From positions 2,273,028 to 2,337,027 of the forward strand of contig CM030938.1 in assembly GCA_018136815.1 (NCBI GenBank): a stretch of 64,000 bases of DNA, given 5' to 3'. Below are positions 45,480-55,040 of this stretch, one piece after another (positions within the stretch are counted from its first letter, which is position 1; each line of letters starts with the position of its first letter). The DNA comes from Isochrysis galbana. Taxonomy: Eukaryota > Haptophyta > Isochrysidales > Isochrysidaceae. Under the pieces are notes generated by a model. It worked only from the letters and a program-made list of their open reading frames with translations. It made no database searches and was not told the origin of the DNA. A program made the position numbers and the translations under genes.

Positions 45480-46420
45480 ATGCTGCGCTCTTCTCTCTCC
45501 CGCGCCGCCGCGCGGAGCCACGCTTCCCTCAGCATGCGGACCATGGGCGCGACGCGAGCAATGGCCGCGGGCTTCGTGCCTCCCCGTTACAAACGCGACT
45601 TCTCGCCTGACCTTGTCATCGAGGGCATCGCCGATGACCCGATGTCACAGCCGAAGATCTACGAGAAGGACATCTGGAAGAATCCTGACCAGCTGGTGCA
45701 CAAATCTGCCCCACCCGGGGCAATTAGCTGGGAGGGGCGAAAATGCTCATTCATCGCCTCCCTGCCCCCCCCCCACCCCCCCCCACCCCCTTGCCTGCCC
45801 GCCCCCAGCCCCACCCACCCGGACGGGTTTATTGAAGCAAATCACGCAAAGCATCCTGTCTCTAATTCCTCCTTAAACTTCCTTCACCCCCCCCCCCCCC
45901 AGCTTCCGGAACGCCATGAACTATGGTATGATGATGGCACTGCAGAGCCCGAATTCTACTACGACCGTGATTGGCTCCAGTCCAACGGCCAGGCTGCCCT
46001 GGAGCTCGTCGGGGCCCTAGGCTTCATCTTTGGCACAGTTGGGGCTTTTGCCTACTACATCGATGATGGCTTTCGGCCGGTAAGAGTGGCCTGGTGTGTG
46101 GGGATAATTAGGCGAGGAGCGGTATGTGCCTCGTAATTTGCCCCAAATCGCATTGGTCAAGCTTACCTGAGCTTAAGCAGGCCCTTGCTGTTATGATCTG
46201 GGCTTGCTTCAAAATGACGGGCTTGAGAGATGGATCGCTCCCATGGCATGCTTGGCATCCCGCACTGCTCTCTTTCTCGTTTGTGATTTAGTTTTGGTTG
46301 ACGAGCGTGTATGTCCTCCTGCAGGTCGAGAGGGTGCAGGAGAGCTGGCCATTTGACATGAAGCGTGAGTTTGGACTGTCTGAGGGTGATGCTGATGAGA
46401 ATGAGGAGGACAACGAGTGA
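45480..46420 (+). CDS. Mitochondrial complex I subunit, NDUFB8-like
   Basis: Probably a beta-subcomplex accessory subunit of NADH:ubiquinone oxidoreductase (ASHI/NDUFB8 family) in the mitochondrial inner membrane. Three exons: 45480-45695, 45903-46079, 46325-46420, 162 residues. The N-terminus is rich in Arg, Ser and Ala (LRSSLSRAAARSHASLSMR), a mitochondrial presequence. Exon 2 starts LPERHELWYDDGTAEPEF, as in the family's E-L-x-Y-D-D-G-x-A-x-P-E block, then has one membrane span (ALELVGALGFIFGTVGAFAYY). Exon 3 has ESWPFDMKREFGL, like the family's YPFD...EL end, and an acidic tail. The subunit identity rests on these short blocks only. The first intron is full of C runs. Confidence 0.65.
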
Positions 46421-46649
46421 GGTATAAGAGCACTATACCTGGTGCCTGCAAAGCATCCTCGTGAGGCTGGGCGATCCGCGTGAGCAAAATGGAGTCCACG
46501 AGTGGGTGAGAGAAGTCCTTAGCTCGTTTCCAGCTTCTACTTTGCCGTGTATGCAGAGTGGTAGCAGTGTGTCGTCAGTGTGTCATGTGTTACTATTCTC
46601 AACAAGTTCAAGTTCCGACCAAGCGCAAGCGCAAGCGCGCAAGATATGA
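46421..46649. other. 3' flank of the complex I gene
   Basis: No feature recognised. Confidence 0.4.
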
Positions 46650-46860
46650 TTAAACATTTTAATATTCTCACGGCACACGCGGCCGTGGACTCACTACTTT
46701 AACGCAGCAACAACTTTCTACACCCCCACTCTCCCGGCCCTTCTTCCCCCCTCGCCATCAGGCGGCTCCCCCCGCGCCCCGTGCACTACCAAGGGTATGG
46801 GGATGGGGGTGAAGGGCTCACTTAGATATGGTCCGGTACCCCCCCCCCCCTTCCCGGTGA
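46650..46860 (-). repeat. 5'-truncated right end of the hairpin-rich retroposon
   Basis: Plus-strand AACATTTTAATATTCTCACGG, the GTGGACTCACTACTTTAACG block, CGCCATCAGGCGGCTCCCCC and GATATGGTCCGGTACC match the inverted right end of copy B (51263-51450). Confidence 0.8.
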
Positions 46861-46897
46861 TCTTTCCCCTCTCGTGCTCCCTGCCCGCACCGTGATG

Positions 46898-47140
46898 CAC
46901 GATGACTTGGTCCGGCGCTGGCTAACGGAGGTCCCCCAACGTCAACGGGACGAGCTCAAGCTCAAGCTCAAGCTATCGCGACCTTGCACCTTGCTCGATC
47001 CTCGCTTCAAGACGTACCATTTCCCTGGGTTGAAGACCACCAACTTGTCCGAGCGGAGTCCGAGGAGAAGGAGGAGGCCTTTGCCGCGCTTGAAGCCGAG
47101 TGGAAGGCAGCGTGGAAACCCGACGTGCCAACACGCGCGG
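46898..47140 (+). pseudogene. hAT-type transposase scrap
   Basis: Plus-strand peptide LVRRWLTEVPQRQRDELKLK then PCTLLDPRFKTYHFPGL, containing the L-D-P-R-F-K signature before the C-terminal dimerisation region of hAT transposases. After one frameshift it continues ESEEKEEAFAALEAEWKAAW. It is a fragment; no terminal repeats were located. Confidence 0.6.
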
Positions 47141-47540
47141 CACACTGACTCACGGACACACCGGAATCATTCACCCAAACCAAGCGAAACATCAAGCAAC
47201 GCTCAACACCGCTCCTCACGCTCGACACCGACTCCTACGCTCGACACCGCCCTTCACGCCGCCTCTCAGGCGTGCAGGTACGGAGGACTGCTCACGACCG
47301 TCCGGACACCACTCGTCACCACAACGCTCCTAGGGACGTGCACATCGTTGGGAATGGGCTGATCGCAAAAGTGCACACTTACGATCGGGTCATCCTCGGT
47401 GTCCTCGACGTACAAATATGTGCAGTGGTTGCCGTCGATGACGAGATTGGGAGGATGGACCCGAGCAAGCTCTAGTACGGGAATACCGCTCATTAGAGCG
47501 CGCAAAGCCTGGGAGGTGCCCCTCACATTGTTCAACATGA
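47141..47540. other. Repeat copy and an unrecognised minus-strand open stretch
   Basis: 47147-47210 is the second copy of the 44570-44632 repeat. The minus strand 47538-47266 is open (LVIDGNHCTYLYVEDTEDD, VHFCDQPIPNDVHVPRSVVV) and reads like real protein, but no family was recognised. It is probably part of a mobile element. Confidence 0.4.
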
Positions 47541-47774
47541 GGTGCTCCCGACAAGAACGGAGACGACCCCGAGCTGAATGAAAAGTGCAAAGCCGTCAAC
47601 GACTCTTACGACCTTGCCGTTGAGATTTTAGAGGTGCGCAAAGAATGGAAAGTCAACCACGCGCAGGTCTTAAGAATAGAATCGCAATTGGAAGCAGCGA
47701 GGGCGGCTGTGTCCAATTGCCCGAGTTGTTCGTGTGTAGATTGGGCACTTATGTACAGCATTAAACATCGATAA
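47541..47774 (+). pseudogene. Coiled-coil fragment without a start codon
   Basis: Open from 47541 to the stop at 47774: NGDDPELNEKCKAVNDSYDL, then a heptad-like stretch (ILEVRKEWKVNHAQVLRIES) and NCPSCSC. An in-frame stop at 47538-47540 and the absence of an upstream ATG make it a fragment, perhaps of a mobile-element first protein. Family unknown. Confidence 0.35.
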
Positions 47775-47834
47775 ACGATCGAGTCATGTGTATCCATCTA
47801 GTATACCATTATCATCATAACTGATGATGCCCAC

Positions 47835-48000
47835 CCAGGCAAAAAATTGCGGCCGAGCGACCAAAAACAGCTTCCGAGCGGTCGTTAAAGTGGTAACGTG
47901 GGCCGTCGACACCGCCAGGCAAAAAAATGGGAATTTTCTCACGTCGGCGCGCGCGCGCGCGAAAGAATTGGAAGTTGAGACTCGGAGGGTCTTCTAGTTA
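47835..48000 (+). repeat. LINE scrap (RARAKELE segment)
   Basis: Plus-strand GCGCGCGCGCGAAAGAATTG encodes RARAKELE followed by VETRRV, matching the minus-strand LINE at 30.0-30.15 kb. The preceding CAGGCAAAAAA / AAAGTGGTAACG stretch also matches. Strongly diverged. Confidence 0.6.
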
Positions 48001-48754
48001 GAGCATATGGAGGCCATCCATGCATTTTTTTGGCCAGAAGAAAGCGATCCTGAGAACCCGATTTTTACCGTCCCCACCTCTACCTCTAGGTAGTAGCATA
48101 TGTTCAAGACGATGTTTCCCCCGAGGGAAGGATCCCAACCCTCTGCACCAGCCCTCTCTCCTCGCTCCTCTCTCCGCTCGAACGCTGCTGAAGGACCAAA
48201 AGAAACGAGAACCACGTGAGATGATCATTTCTCCCTCCGCGCCGGTGCCCATCGCCTTTAGCTTGTGAGCTCTTAGTGTAGTATTCTACTACAAATCACG
48301 AAGGGTTTGTGGTTTGTGGGGCCGGGAGGCGGGCGGGGTGGGGTGGGGGGGGGGGGGGGGGGGGGAGGGGAGGGGGGCGTGAAGAAGAAGGGGTGGGGTG
48401 GGGGGGGTACCCTTGAGGTGTGGCACCTTTCACCGTGACCGTCGTGATGAAGGAACGGCCGGAGCCCACGCCGCGCTTGCCCCTCGGGCGTCCATACATA
48501 TGCCGTCCTCTCTCTCTCGCCTTGAACTAAGCTCTTGCATACCGTGATGTGCCTAATCTAGTCTCTCACCCTCTCTTCTCTGTGCGAAACGCCCGGAGCA
48601 CTCCACGCTCGCTGGACGGTCGGCCCGCCGAGACCAGGCCGCGCCTCCTCCTCTCTCTCGCAGGCCTGCTCACCTCGGCATACCGAGGCCCACCCACTAC
48701 TTACCCACTTTCTCTTTCTCGATCCGCCGCTTTTGCGTGCACGCTTGCGCAGCC
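48001..48754. other. Intergenic with a long G run; prolyl hydroxylase 5' flank
   Basis: G-rich tract 48335-48410 (longest run more than 20 G). A short open stretch at 48007-48090 (MEAIHAFFWPEESDPENPIF) was not recognised. CT-rich sequence precedes the start codon at 48755. Confidence 0.4.
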
Positions 48755-50616
48755 ATGATAAAACGCCTTGAAGGGTACATCATGCTGGGCCTCATCGCCT
48801 CCTTCTCTGCCACCGTAGCGCTTGTGGTTTACACCTCGCGACTGCGCGACGGTGAGACGGAGCCGATGCGCCATCATCACTTTCCCCCTCAGCTAAGTGC
48901 CGAATCCAAACGGGCGCTCGCTGCGCAGGCCGAGGCTCAGGCTCTCAGCGCCATCCTCCCAACAGCATGTGCCTCGCCAGACACAAATGGGGCATGCAAG
49001 ACCTGGGCCGCAGCTGGTGAGTGCGACAAGAATTCGAAATACATGCACGAGGCATGTGCTCACGCATGCAGACTTTGTAGCACGGCTCCTGCTCCCCAAG
49101 CGCCTCCACTGACGATTGAGAAGGACTGCGCTGACTTGTCTCCGTTTTGCGGCCAATGGGCTGCCGTGGGCGAATGTGACTCGAATCCAAATTATATGAG
49201 AAGCAACTGCCGGGTGCGCAGGAGTAGCGCTCCTAATTTAACTTCTTTTATTTTCGCAAGCGTGTATTACTTCCATCGAGCACACGGGCTTGTGTAAATG
49301 CCATCACATCATGCTCACCGGTTTGTAACCCATCTTCGCTCGCTGCAGGTCACCTGCCACTTGTGCCAATCCCCCACATGCCACGACGTCGATCCCATTC
49401 GCTGTCAGGCAGACGCACAGGCTGGTCGCTGCGAGCGGGATCCACAGAGTATGTTCAGCGAGTGCCGCTGGGCGTGCGGATGGTGAGTCACCTGCCCCAA
49501 CATTTTTCAAAGAGTAGTCTCCCCATCCAAATGGACCCTTGCAAAATGGGAGTCGTCCGTCGGCTGTCAAGACAACGGGAGCTTAAGCCTATCCCCGCGC
49601 CTGCAGGTGTGCCATGCTGCAGAGCAGCACGTGTCGCAGGGACGTGGCCTTCCCTGGTCAGTCGCCCGCTGCCGCACCGGGAACGACCACTACTATGTTC
49701 GAGCGGATCCTCTCACCAGAATTTGCTCAATACAAGGTATGACCGCCTCATTCATAAGAACTCCTGCTGCAAGCTCAAGTGTCCATATGAAAGTGATAAG
49801 CATGCTCCGTCGAAAATCTGATCCTGACACCTAATCTGACTGCTGCCATGCGCTATCCCCATCATATCCAGCCCATTGTTCATTCTCGAGACCCGTGGTT
49901 GATCACGATTGATGACTTCCTCACTCCTGATGAGGCCGATCGCATAATCCAACTCGGAAGCACGCACTGGGGCCGTTCCATTGCTGGCGATGGTGTTCAG
50001 GCTGTACGGACTTCATCAACTGCTTGGTGCGAACACTCGGGCTGTGGTACCGACCCGGTCGTCAAGGATATTCGTCGCAGGATCATGGAGCTCACTGGGG
50101 TACCCGAGGAGAATGCGGAACACTTACAAATCCTACGCTACCAGTCTGGTCAATTTTACAAACGCCATCATGACCAGAATGCACCCAGTGCATCGGCGTG
50201 GGGACCACGTCTATACACATTCTATATGTATTTGAACGACGTGGACGAGGTGTGTACAGAGCATTGCCCGCACACCATGCCCTTCTTTCGCCCGGGTTGG
50301 CATTGTAGCGCAAGCTGCATCTTGACACAGCTTGAATGTTGCCCTGTCCCTTCCCGACCTTCGTCGATGCCCTTAGGGTGGGGAGACATATTTCCCGTTG
50401 CTCAATGTCTCAGTAAAGCCAAAGCGTGGCCGGGCTGCTATGTGGCCTTCAGTGCTCGACCACAAGCCTACGCATCGCGACGACCGCACAGACCACGAGG
50501 CGGTCGAGGTGCGAAAAGGCACCAAATATGGAGCAAATTATTGGTTGCACATGTGGGACTTCCAGCATCCGAGTAGAGCGGGGTGCTCGAACCAGGAAAC
50601 CTTCGGGAATTGGTGA
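48755..50616 (+). CDS. Membrane-anchored prolyl 4-hydroxylase with three ShK modules
   Basis: 2-Oxoglutarate/iron prolyl 4-hydroxylase of the plant/algal type, expected in the ER or Golgi lumen acting on secreted Hyp-rich proteins. Five exons: 48755-49213, 49349-49482, 49607-49736, 49872-50249, 50377-50616; 446 residues. An N-terminal anchor (LGLIASFSATVALVVY, about 12-27) makes it type II. Three Cys-rich ShK/ShKT modules follow at about 72-108, 125-159 and 162-198 (each with C..W...C....M...C pattern; the second is split by intron 1). The catalytic domain begins PWLITIDDFLTPDEADRII; metal ligands are H340-x-D342 and H407; 2-oxoglutarate is bound by K417, ten residues after H407 as in known enzymes. 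The last exon starts with GGETYFP, the family's G-G-E-T-x-F-P block. All catalytic residues are present. Plant homologues usually carry one C-terminal ShK; here they precede the enzyme domain. Confidence 0.92.
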
Positions 50617-51000
50617 CAGATATCTCCTGTAGTGATTGAGGGTCGCGCCCCATCCCCTCCTTAACCCGGTTTATCTCGCCGTTTCTTAGCCCTCGCGAAA
50701 ATGAGCCCATGTTCCGTTCGTGTTGTCGCCCTAGCGACTGGACGTTTGTTTGGCAGGACGGGGGTCGATTTCGGCGTCGAATCACCTCGTGGTTTTTGCA
50801 TTCATTGGCTCGCATGGGGCGTCTGGGTCGGTCAAGCGAGGGGCGGAGTCTGTCTGGGAGCCGCCATCGGCTTCCACCACTTGTATTTACCCTTTCTAGG
50901 ACGGAAAGCGCTCAACGGATGCTATCTGCAAGAGATCGATGGGTGTAGAGTGTCCTCCCATGTTGGGTGCACTAAAGGCAGATAGAGGTTTCCACCATAA
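50617..51000. other. Intergenic, nothing recognised
   Basis: Open frames around 50700-50985 do not match any family I know. Confidence 0.4.
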
Positions 51001-51243
51001 CAAAACATCTGAGTGTTAGTACCACTACTGCCACTAGCCCGGTACTATCAACTATCTTTATAATAATAGTAACAATATATAACTGAGCATTAGTACCACT
51101 ACTCTCACTAGCTCTGGGCTACTAACACGACAACCCTCAGCGCACCTGCCCGTACGCCTCGGCGCATGTTGCTGCCACAGATACATACACGATACACGTA
51201 TGCACCCCTCCACATCTCCCCCCTCGCAGACCCCCGGCTCCCA
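51001..51243 (+). repeat. Copies of the TTAGTACCACTACT dispersed repeat
   Basis: Two related blocks start near 51008 (CTGAGTGTTAGTACCACTAC) and 51078 (CTGAGCATTAGTACCACTAC). The region continues into CAGACCCCCGGCTCCCATTC, which parallels 9663-9683. Confidence 0.6.
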
Positions 51244-52038
51244 TTCTAACCCCCCACAAGTTTAAAAAAAAACCTTTTAATATTCTTACCGCACTCGCGG
51301 CGAATGGAACCACTACCCACTACAAGTAGCACGTAGCATACTCTCTACACCCCCATTCCCCGGCCCTTCTCCCCCCGCCATCAGGCGGCTCCCCCCGTAC
51401 ACTACTAGGGGGATTGGGGTGGAGGGCTTAGATATGGTCCGGTGGCCCGCGCCACCCCCCGGTGATCTTTCCCCCCCTTCCTCCTGTGTCTCCGAGTGGG
51501 CGGCCCACTCTGTCTCGTCTTATCCTGTAAACAGGCGCGAGACTTACCGATTTTCCGGTGGGCGGAGCTCTCGCTCGCGCCCACCCCCTTTTCCGCGCTC
51601 TCTCTCCCCTCTCCTGCGGCACGCGCGATGGCGCGCCTGCGGCAGGCCTGCAGCTGCCCTCTGGCGGCCCCTGGAGGCTCATGGAGGCCAGCTCTGGGGG
51701 CAGAGGAGGCTGGGGCTGGGCCCTGGCCTCCCCTGCCTCTCCCTCGCTGGCGCTCCCGAGCCTCTGGGGCCCCCAGTCTGCACCTGTCTGCCTGTCGACC
51801 AGGGGGGGAGGGGGGTTGGAGCAATGGGCTGGTCACGAGGGGCCAGGATGGGCGAATGGGGCGAGTCTGTGGGGAAGGGAGTGGGTCAGTAAGGCAGTGG
51901 CCTCCTGGCAAGCCATCAGGCATGCCAGGAGGATGGGTGGTTCCTCCCCCATGGCAGGGGAGGAGTGGAGAGAGGGGGGGGCTCGTGCCCCCCCATGGGT
52001 CAACCAAGTATAAACTTAGTTCTAACCCCCCACAAGTT
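51244..52038 (-). mobile_element. Intact hairpin-rich retroposon, copy B, with 19-bp target-site duplications
   Basis: 757-bp element 51263-52019 flanked by TTCTAACCCCCCACAAGTT at 51244-51262 and 52020-52038. On the minus strand it runs from the CTAAGTTTATACTTGG start, through the same G-run/C-run, CCTCCCCT/AGGGGAGG and CTCCTGGCA/TGCCAGGAG hairpins as copy A, to GCGGTAAGAATATTAAAAGG plus T9. It interrupts an older repeat whose uninterrupted form lies at 9.66-9.72 kb, which gives an empty-site comparison inside the window. Confidence 0.92.
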
Positions 52039-52235
52039 AAAATGAGGAAGAAAACCCAGTCAGGCGAACCGACCTACGTCGGCCGACTCACCAAGAAAAA
52101 GCACCGGGGGGGGGGAAGGGGGGAACTCTCTAAAGCAAGAAGAACGGCCGCCTTACCAGCTCGCGCCGTGAGCGGTCCTCGAGAAATAAATGACTGCGAC
52201 TCGAGTAGCCTGCGCCACACTGCAATCTTATGATT

Positions 52236-52720
52236 GTATGATTGCGGTCGCCATGGAGGGGGGCCTCGCGCCCCCCCCACTCTCTCGACTCCCCTCATGG
52301 GGGGCGAGAACCATCCACCCCCCTGCGCTGCCTCTTGGCATGCAGGGGGGGCTCACTCAGACTGCCCAGACTCTCCCAGAGAGCTGGGCACAGATCGCAC
52401 GCCCTGGTCCGCGCTGGCCACTGGCCAGCTTGTCGCTCTGACCAACCCCTCCTCCCCCTGGGCCCCCCTGATCAAGACCCCCCAGCCAGCTCCAGTCGAC
52501 CGGCAGGGGCGCGAGAGCCAGCGAGGGAGAGCAGGAGGGACCAAGGCCATGCCCAGCCTCACCTGCCCCCTGAGCTGTGCTCCCAGGCCCCCTCGACATC
52601 ACCCAGAATTTCATTCGCCCGACTCCCGGTGGGGAGGAGGACCAAAGCGCCGCGCTAGCCGCCGGTGCCGCTCGCAACGGAGTGGCTCAGAGCCCTCCGG
52701 TAGCGCTCGACTCGACAACC
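52236..52720 (+). repeat. Second subfamily of the hairpin-rich retroposon
   Basis: GGTCGCCATGGAGGGGGGCC opens a copy with the same order of hairpins as the 755-bp element but different stem sequences: GGGGGGC/GCCCCCC, CCCCTC..GGGG, CCCCCCTGC/GCAGGGGGG. The middle GCCAGCGAGGGAGAGCAGG block is shared; the right end (CAGAATTTCATTCGCCCGAC to CTCCGGTAGCGCTCGACTCG) is different and recurs inverted at 42490-42620. Confidence 0.7.
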
Positions 52721-53257
52721 ACTACCACTACCCAAAAGCCGAGGCCGGCCTGGAAAGCCAGAATGTCGTATTCCATACGATGACAGACTTTTACTTATAA
52801 CCTGTGGGTTATTTTAAGCCTCAAGGTCTCGTCGATTGGTATCCCGCCTCTTCTCTTACTTTCTCTCGACGTCATCAAATGTTCCATGACCGTCTTCTGT
52901 CTTCTCTTCGTGTATCGGTCATAGCTCCCCCAGCGAGGTCTGCCCTCGTTGTGCCGAGTGCCGACCCCTCCGTCGCATGTCGCATGTCTACGCGCTGCTA
53001 AGTTGCCCTGGTGCCGACGCCTGGCCGTCCATCCAGGTGTGGTTAGTTTTCGCCCCGTTTGGGTTAGTTTGTGTGTCTCTGTGGTCTCAACTTTTTGAGT
53101 CCATGCGCAGTAGTCTCCCGTGTCTACCTCGGACCTAAGCTCTCATTCTCTCTCTCTCTCTCTCTCACTAGCTCGCTAGCTAGCCTCGTCTCTACTTTCC
53201 GACGCCACGCGTCACGATCCTCCGACCGTCAGTCTACCTCATCGCTCGTAGCGCTCG
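52721..53257. other. Intergenic, simple CT repeat
   Basis: (CT)n at 53143-53168. No gene recognised. Confidence 0.4.
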
Positions 53258-53524
53258 ATGGCAGACATCCTCAGACCCGACTCTTACTATGATCTGTCAG
53301 ACATCTTCCCGCCAACAACAATCAACGACCCCTCCACGGCCGCGTCAGCTGCCGGCTCGATCGAACGGCTCTCTGCCTATGAGCCTGTAGTCATCGCGTG
53401 TTCGACACAGAAGCCAAAAGGCCCTCCACCTTCATACCTTCATCCACCCAACATGACAAACCACCCCCCTTTGGGGCTGTGGTCAAAGGTCAAAGGTGTC
53501 AGTGTCAGAGGCACTCTCCCATAG
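53258..53524 (+). CDS. Unrecognised small open frame
   Basis: ATG at 53258 opens an 88-residue frame, MADILRPDSYYDLSDIFPPT..., with acidic and Pro-rich composition and no known domain. It precedes a LINE fragment by about 230 bp and could be the start of a mobile-element first protein or a chance frame. Confidence 0.25.
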   Translation: MADILRPDSYYDLSDIFPPTTINDPSTAASAAGSIERLSAYEPVVIACSTQKPKGPPPSYLHPPNMTNHPPLGLWSKVKGVSVRGTLP

Positions 53525-53749
53525 AGAAAGCCGCAAAGCTGGGCCTCTATAAAGCTGTAAAGCTGCGGCCCTAACCTCGTGCTCAGGCACGAGGCTCAGG
53601 CCCAGCCTGACTCCACTCCACCACTTCCCTCAGGGGGGCTGAACACACAGCACAGCACTACTATCAGTGCAAGCATGCATGCATGCATATGCATACAAAC
53701 CACCCGTGTAGGGGAGGAGAACTTTCTCAACATTCCACCGCGAGAGGCA

Positions 53750-54060
53750 GACTCGTCTTCAGGCTACCACGGCAGACACGAGAGACCACGCCGCATGGCG
53801 CTCTCGCCGCGACAAACACAACTCAGCGCTGAGCGCCATCTTCGAAACGATCCATCACCTCACCGACTACTCGCCAACAAGCATCTCTAGGACAGGCACA
53901 TCCGCCGAACAAGCCACGGACAGACTATTCATGTTGCCGAAAGTTCCTTCACCACACTCAAGAGAGGTCTTATATTTACTGGCATGGAGATACATACTCA
54001 CGGAAAATACACTACGACAACATCAACATCAAATTTGACAGTGACACCTTCAAGAATGTG
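53750..54060 (+). mobile_element. LINE C-terminal scrap
   Basis: 53830-54000 encodes SAIFETIHHLTDYS, RLFMLPKVPSPHSREVLYLL and LAWRYILT, matching SNIFDALDAI...RRLFLCPDG and ILYLLAWRYIITDFY of the LINE at 43 kb. It then breaks frame (IHYDNINIKFD). Strongly decayed, no 3' end seen. Confidence 0.7.
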
Positions 54061-54492
54061 TTTTTTAAGTTAGTAACATGTGCTAAGTATAGGCGTATAT
54101 CTGTCTGTACGAGTGTGTAAGAGGAAAGGTTGGGAAAACTGTGCCGAGGAGGCACCGCCCAACACCACAAGGGCGACAGCTATGGGACCGTATCTTTTTC
54201 TGTGTAGAAATTGTATGTGCACAGCTCATAGTTGAAGTACTACCACAAACCATAAATACCAACATACTATAAATAGTGGGCATCATAATCACCAAACTTA
54301 GTGTACATCGACGAGCTACTCGAGCACATCATGACAGATGTAGAGCAGAGAGGCAGCTGCTGTAGCAGCGAGCAGCAATAACACCGGAATCAGCAGCAAC
54401 CGACGAACATCCGTCACATTTTGGATCGATGAGACGACCCGTCTTCCAATAATCTATGCAGCTGTTGATGGGACTGCCTCACACCTCACAGG
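54061..54492. other. 3' flank of the next gene, nothing recognised
   Basis: No feature recognised. Confidence 0.4.
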
Positions 54493-55038
54493 TCAGAACT
54501 TCACGGTATGCGTCGTCAGATACCACAAGTTTCCTATGAAGGCAATCCCAAATGCGATTAGGCCCCAAAACTGGCTGCCTGCATCGGCTGCTGCTAGCTC
54601 TTCACCAAGCGCCTCACCAATTTTGTCAATGAAACTGGCTCCCGGTATGCTGCTGCCCATCCGCCCTGCAGTGTGATCCGGCGTCGGCAGGTTGATCAAG
54701 CCGAATCCTTCCACTTTGGAAGAAAAATGGACGTTCTTTCGGCTTGTGAGGAAGGTCACCTGCTCCTCAAGATCTCGAGGCATCATTGATTGGTATGGTC
54801 GGAGGGGAGGACTTACAGCCAGAGTAGCGTCTGCGATACCTTGCTGTCCAAGAGGGCTCTCGTCGTGCGTTTCGGCTGTCATGCGCGAGCTTTCAGTCAT
54901 CCGACATCGTGACCAGGATGGGGCACCGACTCGCAAGCCCGACGGGGCCGCGAGCAACCCGAAAGCTGCAGCAGCGACGAGCTGATGCCCCATCGGGAGG
55001 GACGCTTGCTTTGCAAATCTCCAAAAATTCTTCTTCAT
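54493..55038 (-). CDS. Small protein with C-terminal membrane anchor, possibly organelle-targeted
   Basis: 181 residues if the ATG at 55038 is used; a second in-frame ATG at 54993 gives MGHQLVAAAAFGLLAAPSGL, which resembles a signal peptide followed by a plastid transit sequence with an A-F junction. The mature part has a conserved-looking middle (LTSRKNVHFSSKVEGFGLIN, AGRMGSSIPGASFIDKIGEA) and one C-terminal span (FWGLIAFGIAFIGNLWYLTT). Family not recognised; a small thylakoid or mitochondrial membrane subunit is plausible by layout only. An in-frame GTAAGT near 54819 may mark an intron, so the middle is uncertain. The triple-hairpin repeat begins within about 10 nt of the 55038 ATG, on the opposite strand. 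Confidence 0.6.
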   Translation of the reverse strand: MKKNFWRFAKQASLPMGHQLVAAAAFGLLAAPSGLRVGAPSWSRCRMTESSRMTAETHDESPLGQQGIADATLAVSPPLRPYQSMMPRDLEEQVTFLTSRKNVHFSSKVEGFGLINLPTPDHTAGRMGSSIPGASFIDKIGEALGEELAAADAGSQFWGLIAFGIAFIGNLWYLTTHTVKF

Positions 55039-55040
55039 CT

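Noticed and set aside
51419..52233. Plus- and minus-strand frames across the intact retroposon copy B
   Set aside because: Copy A does not preserve the same frames; the element is non-coding.
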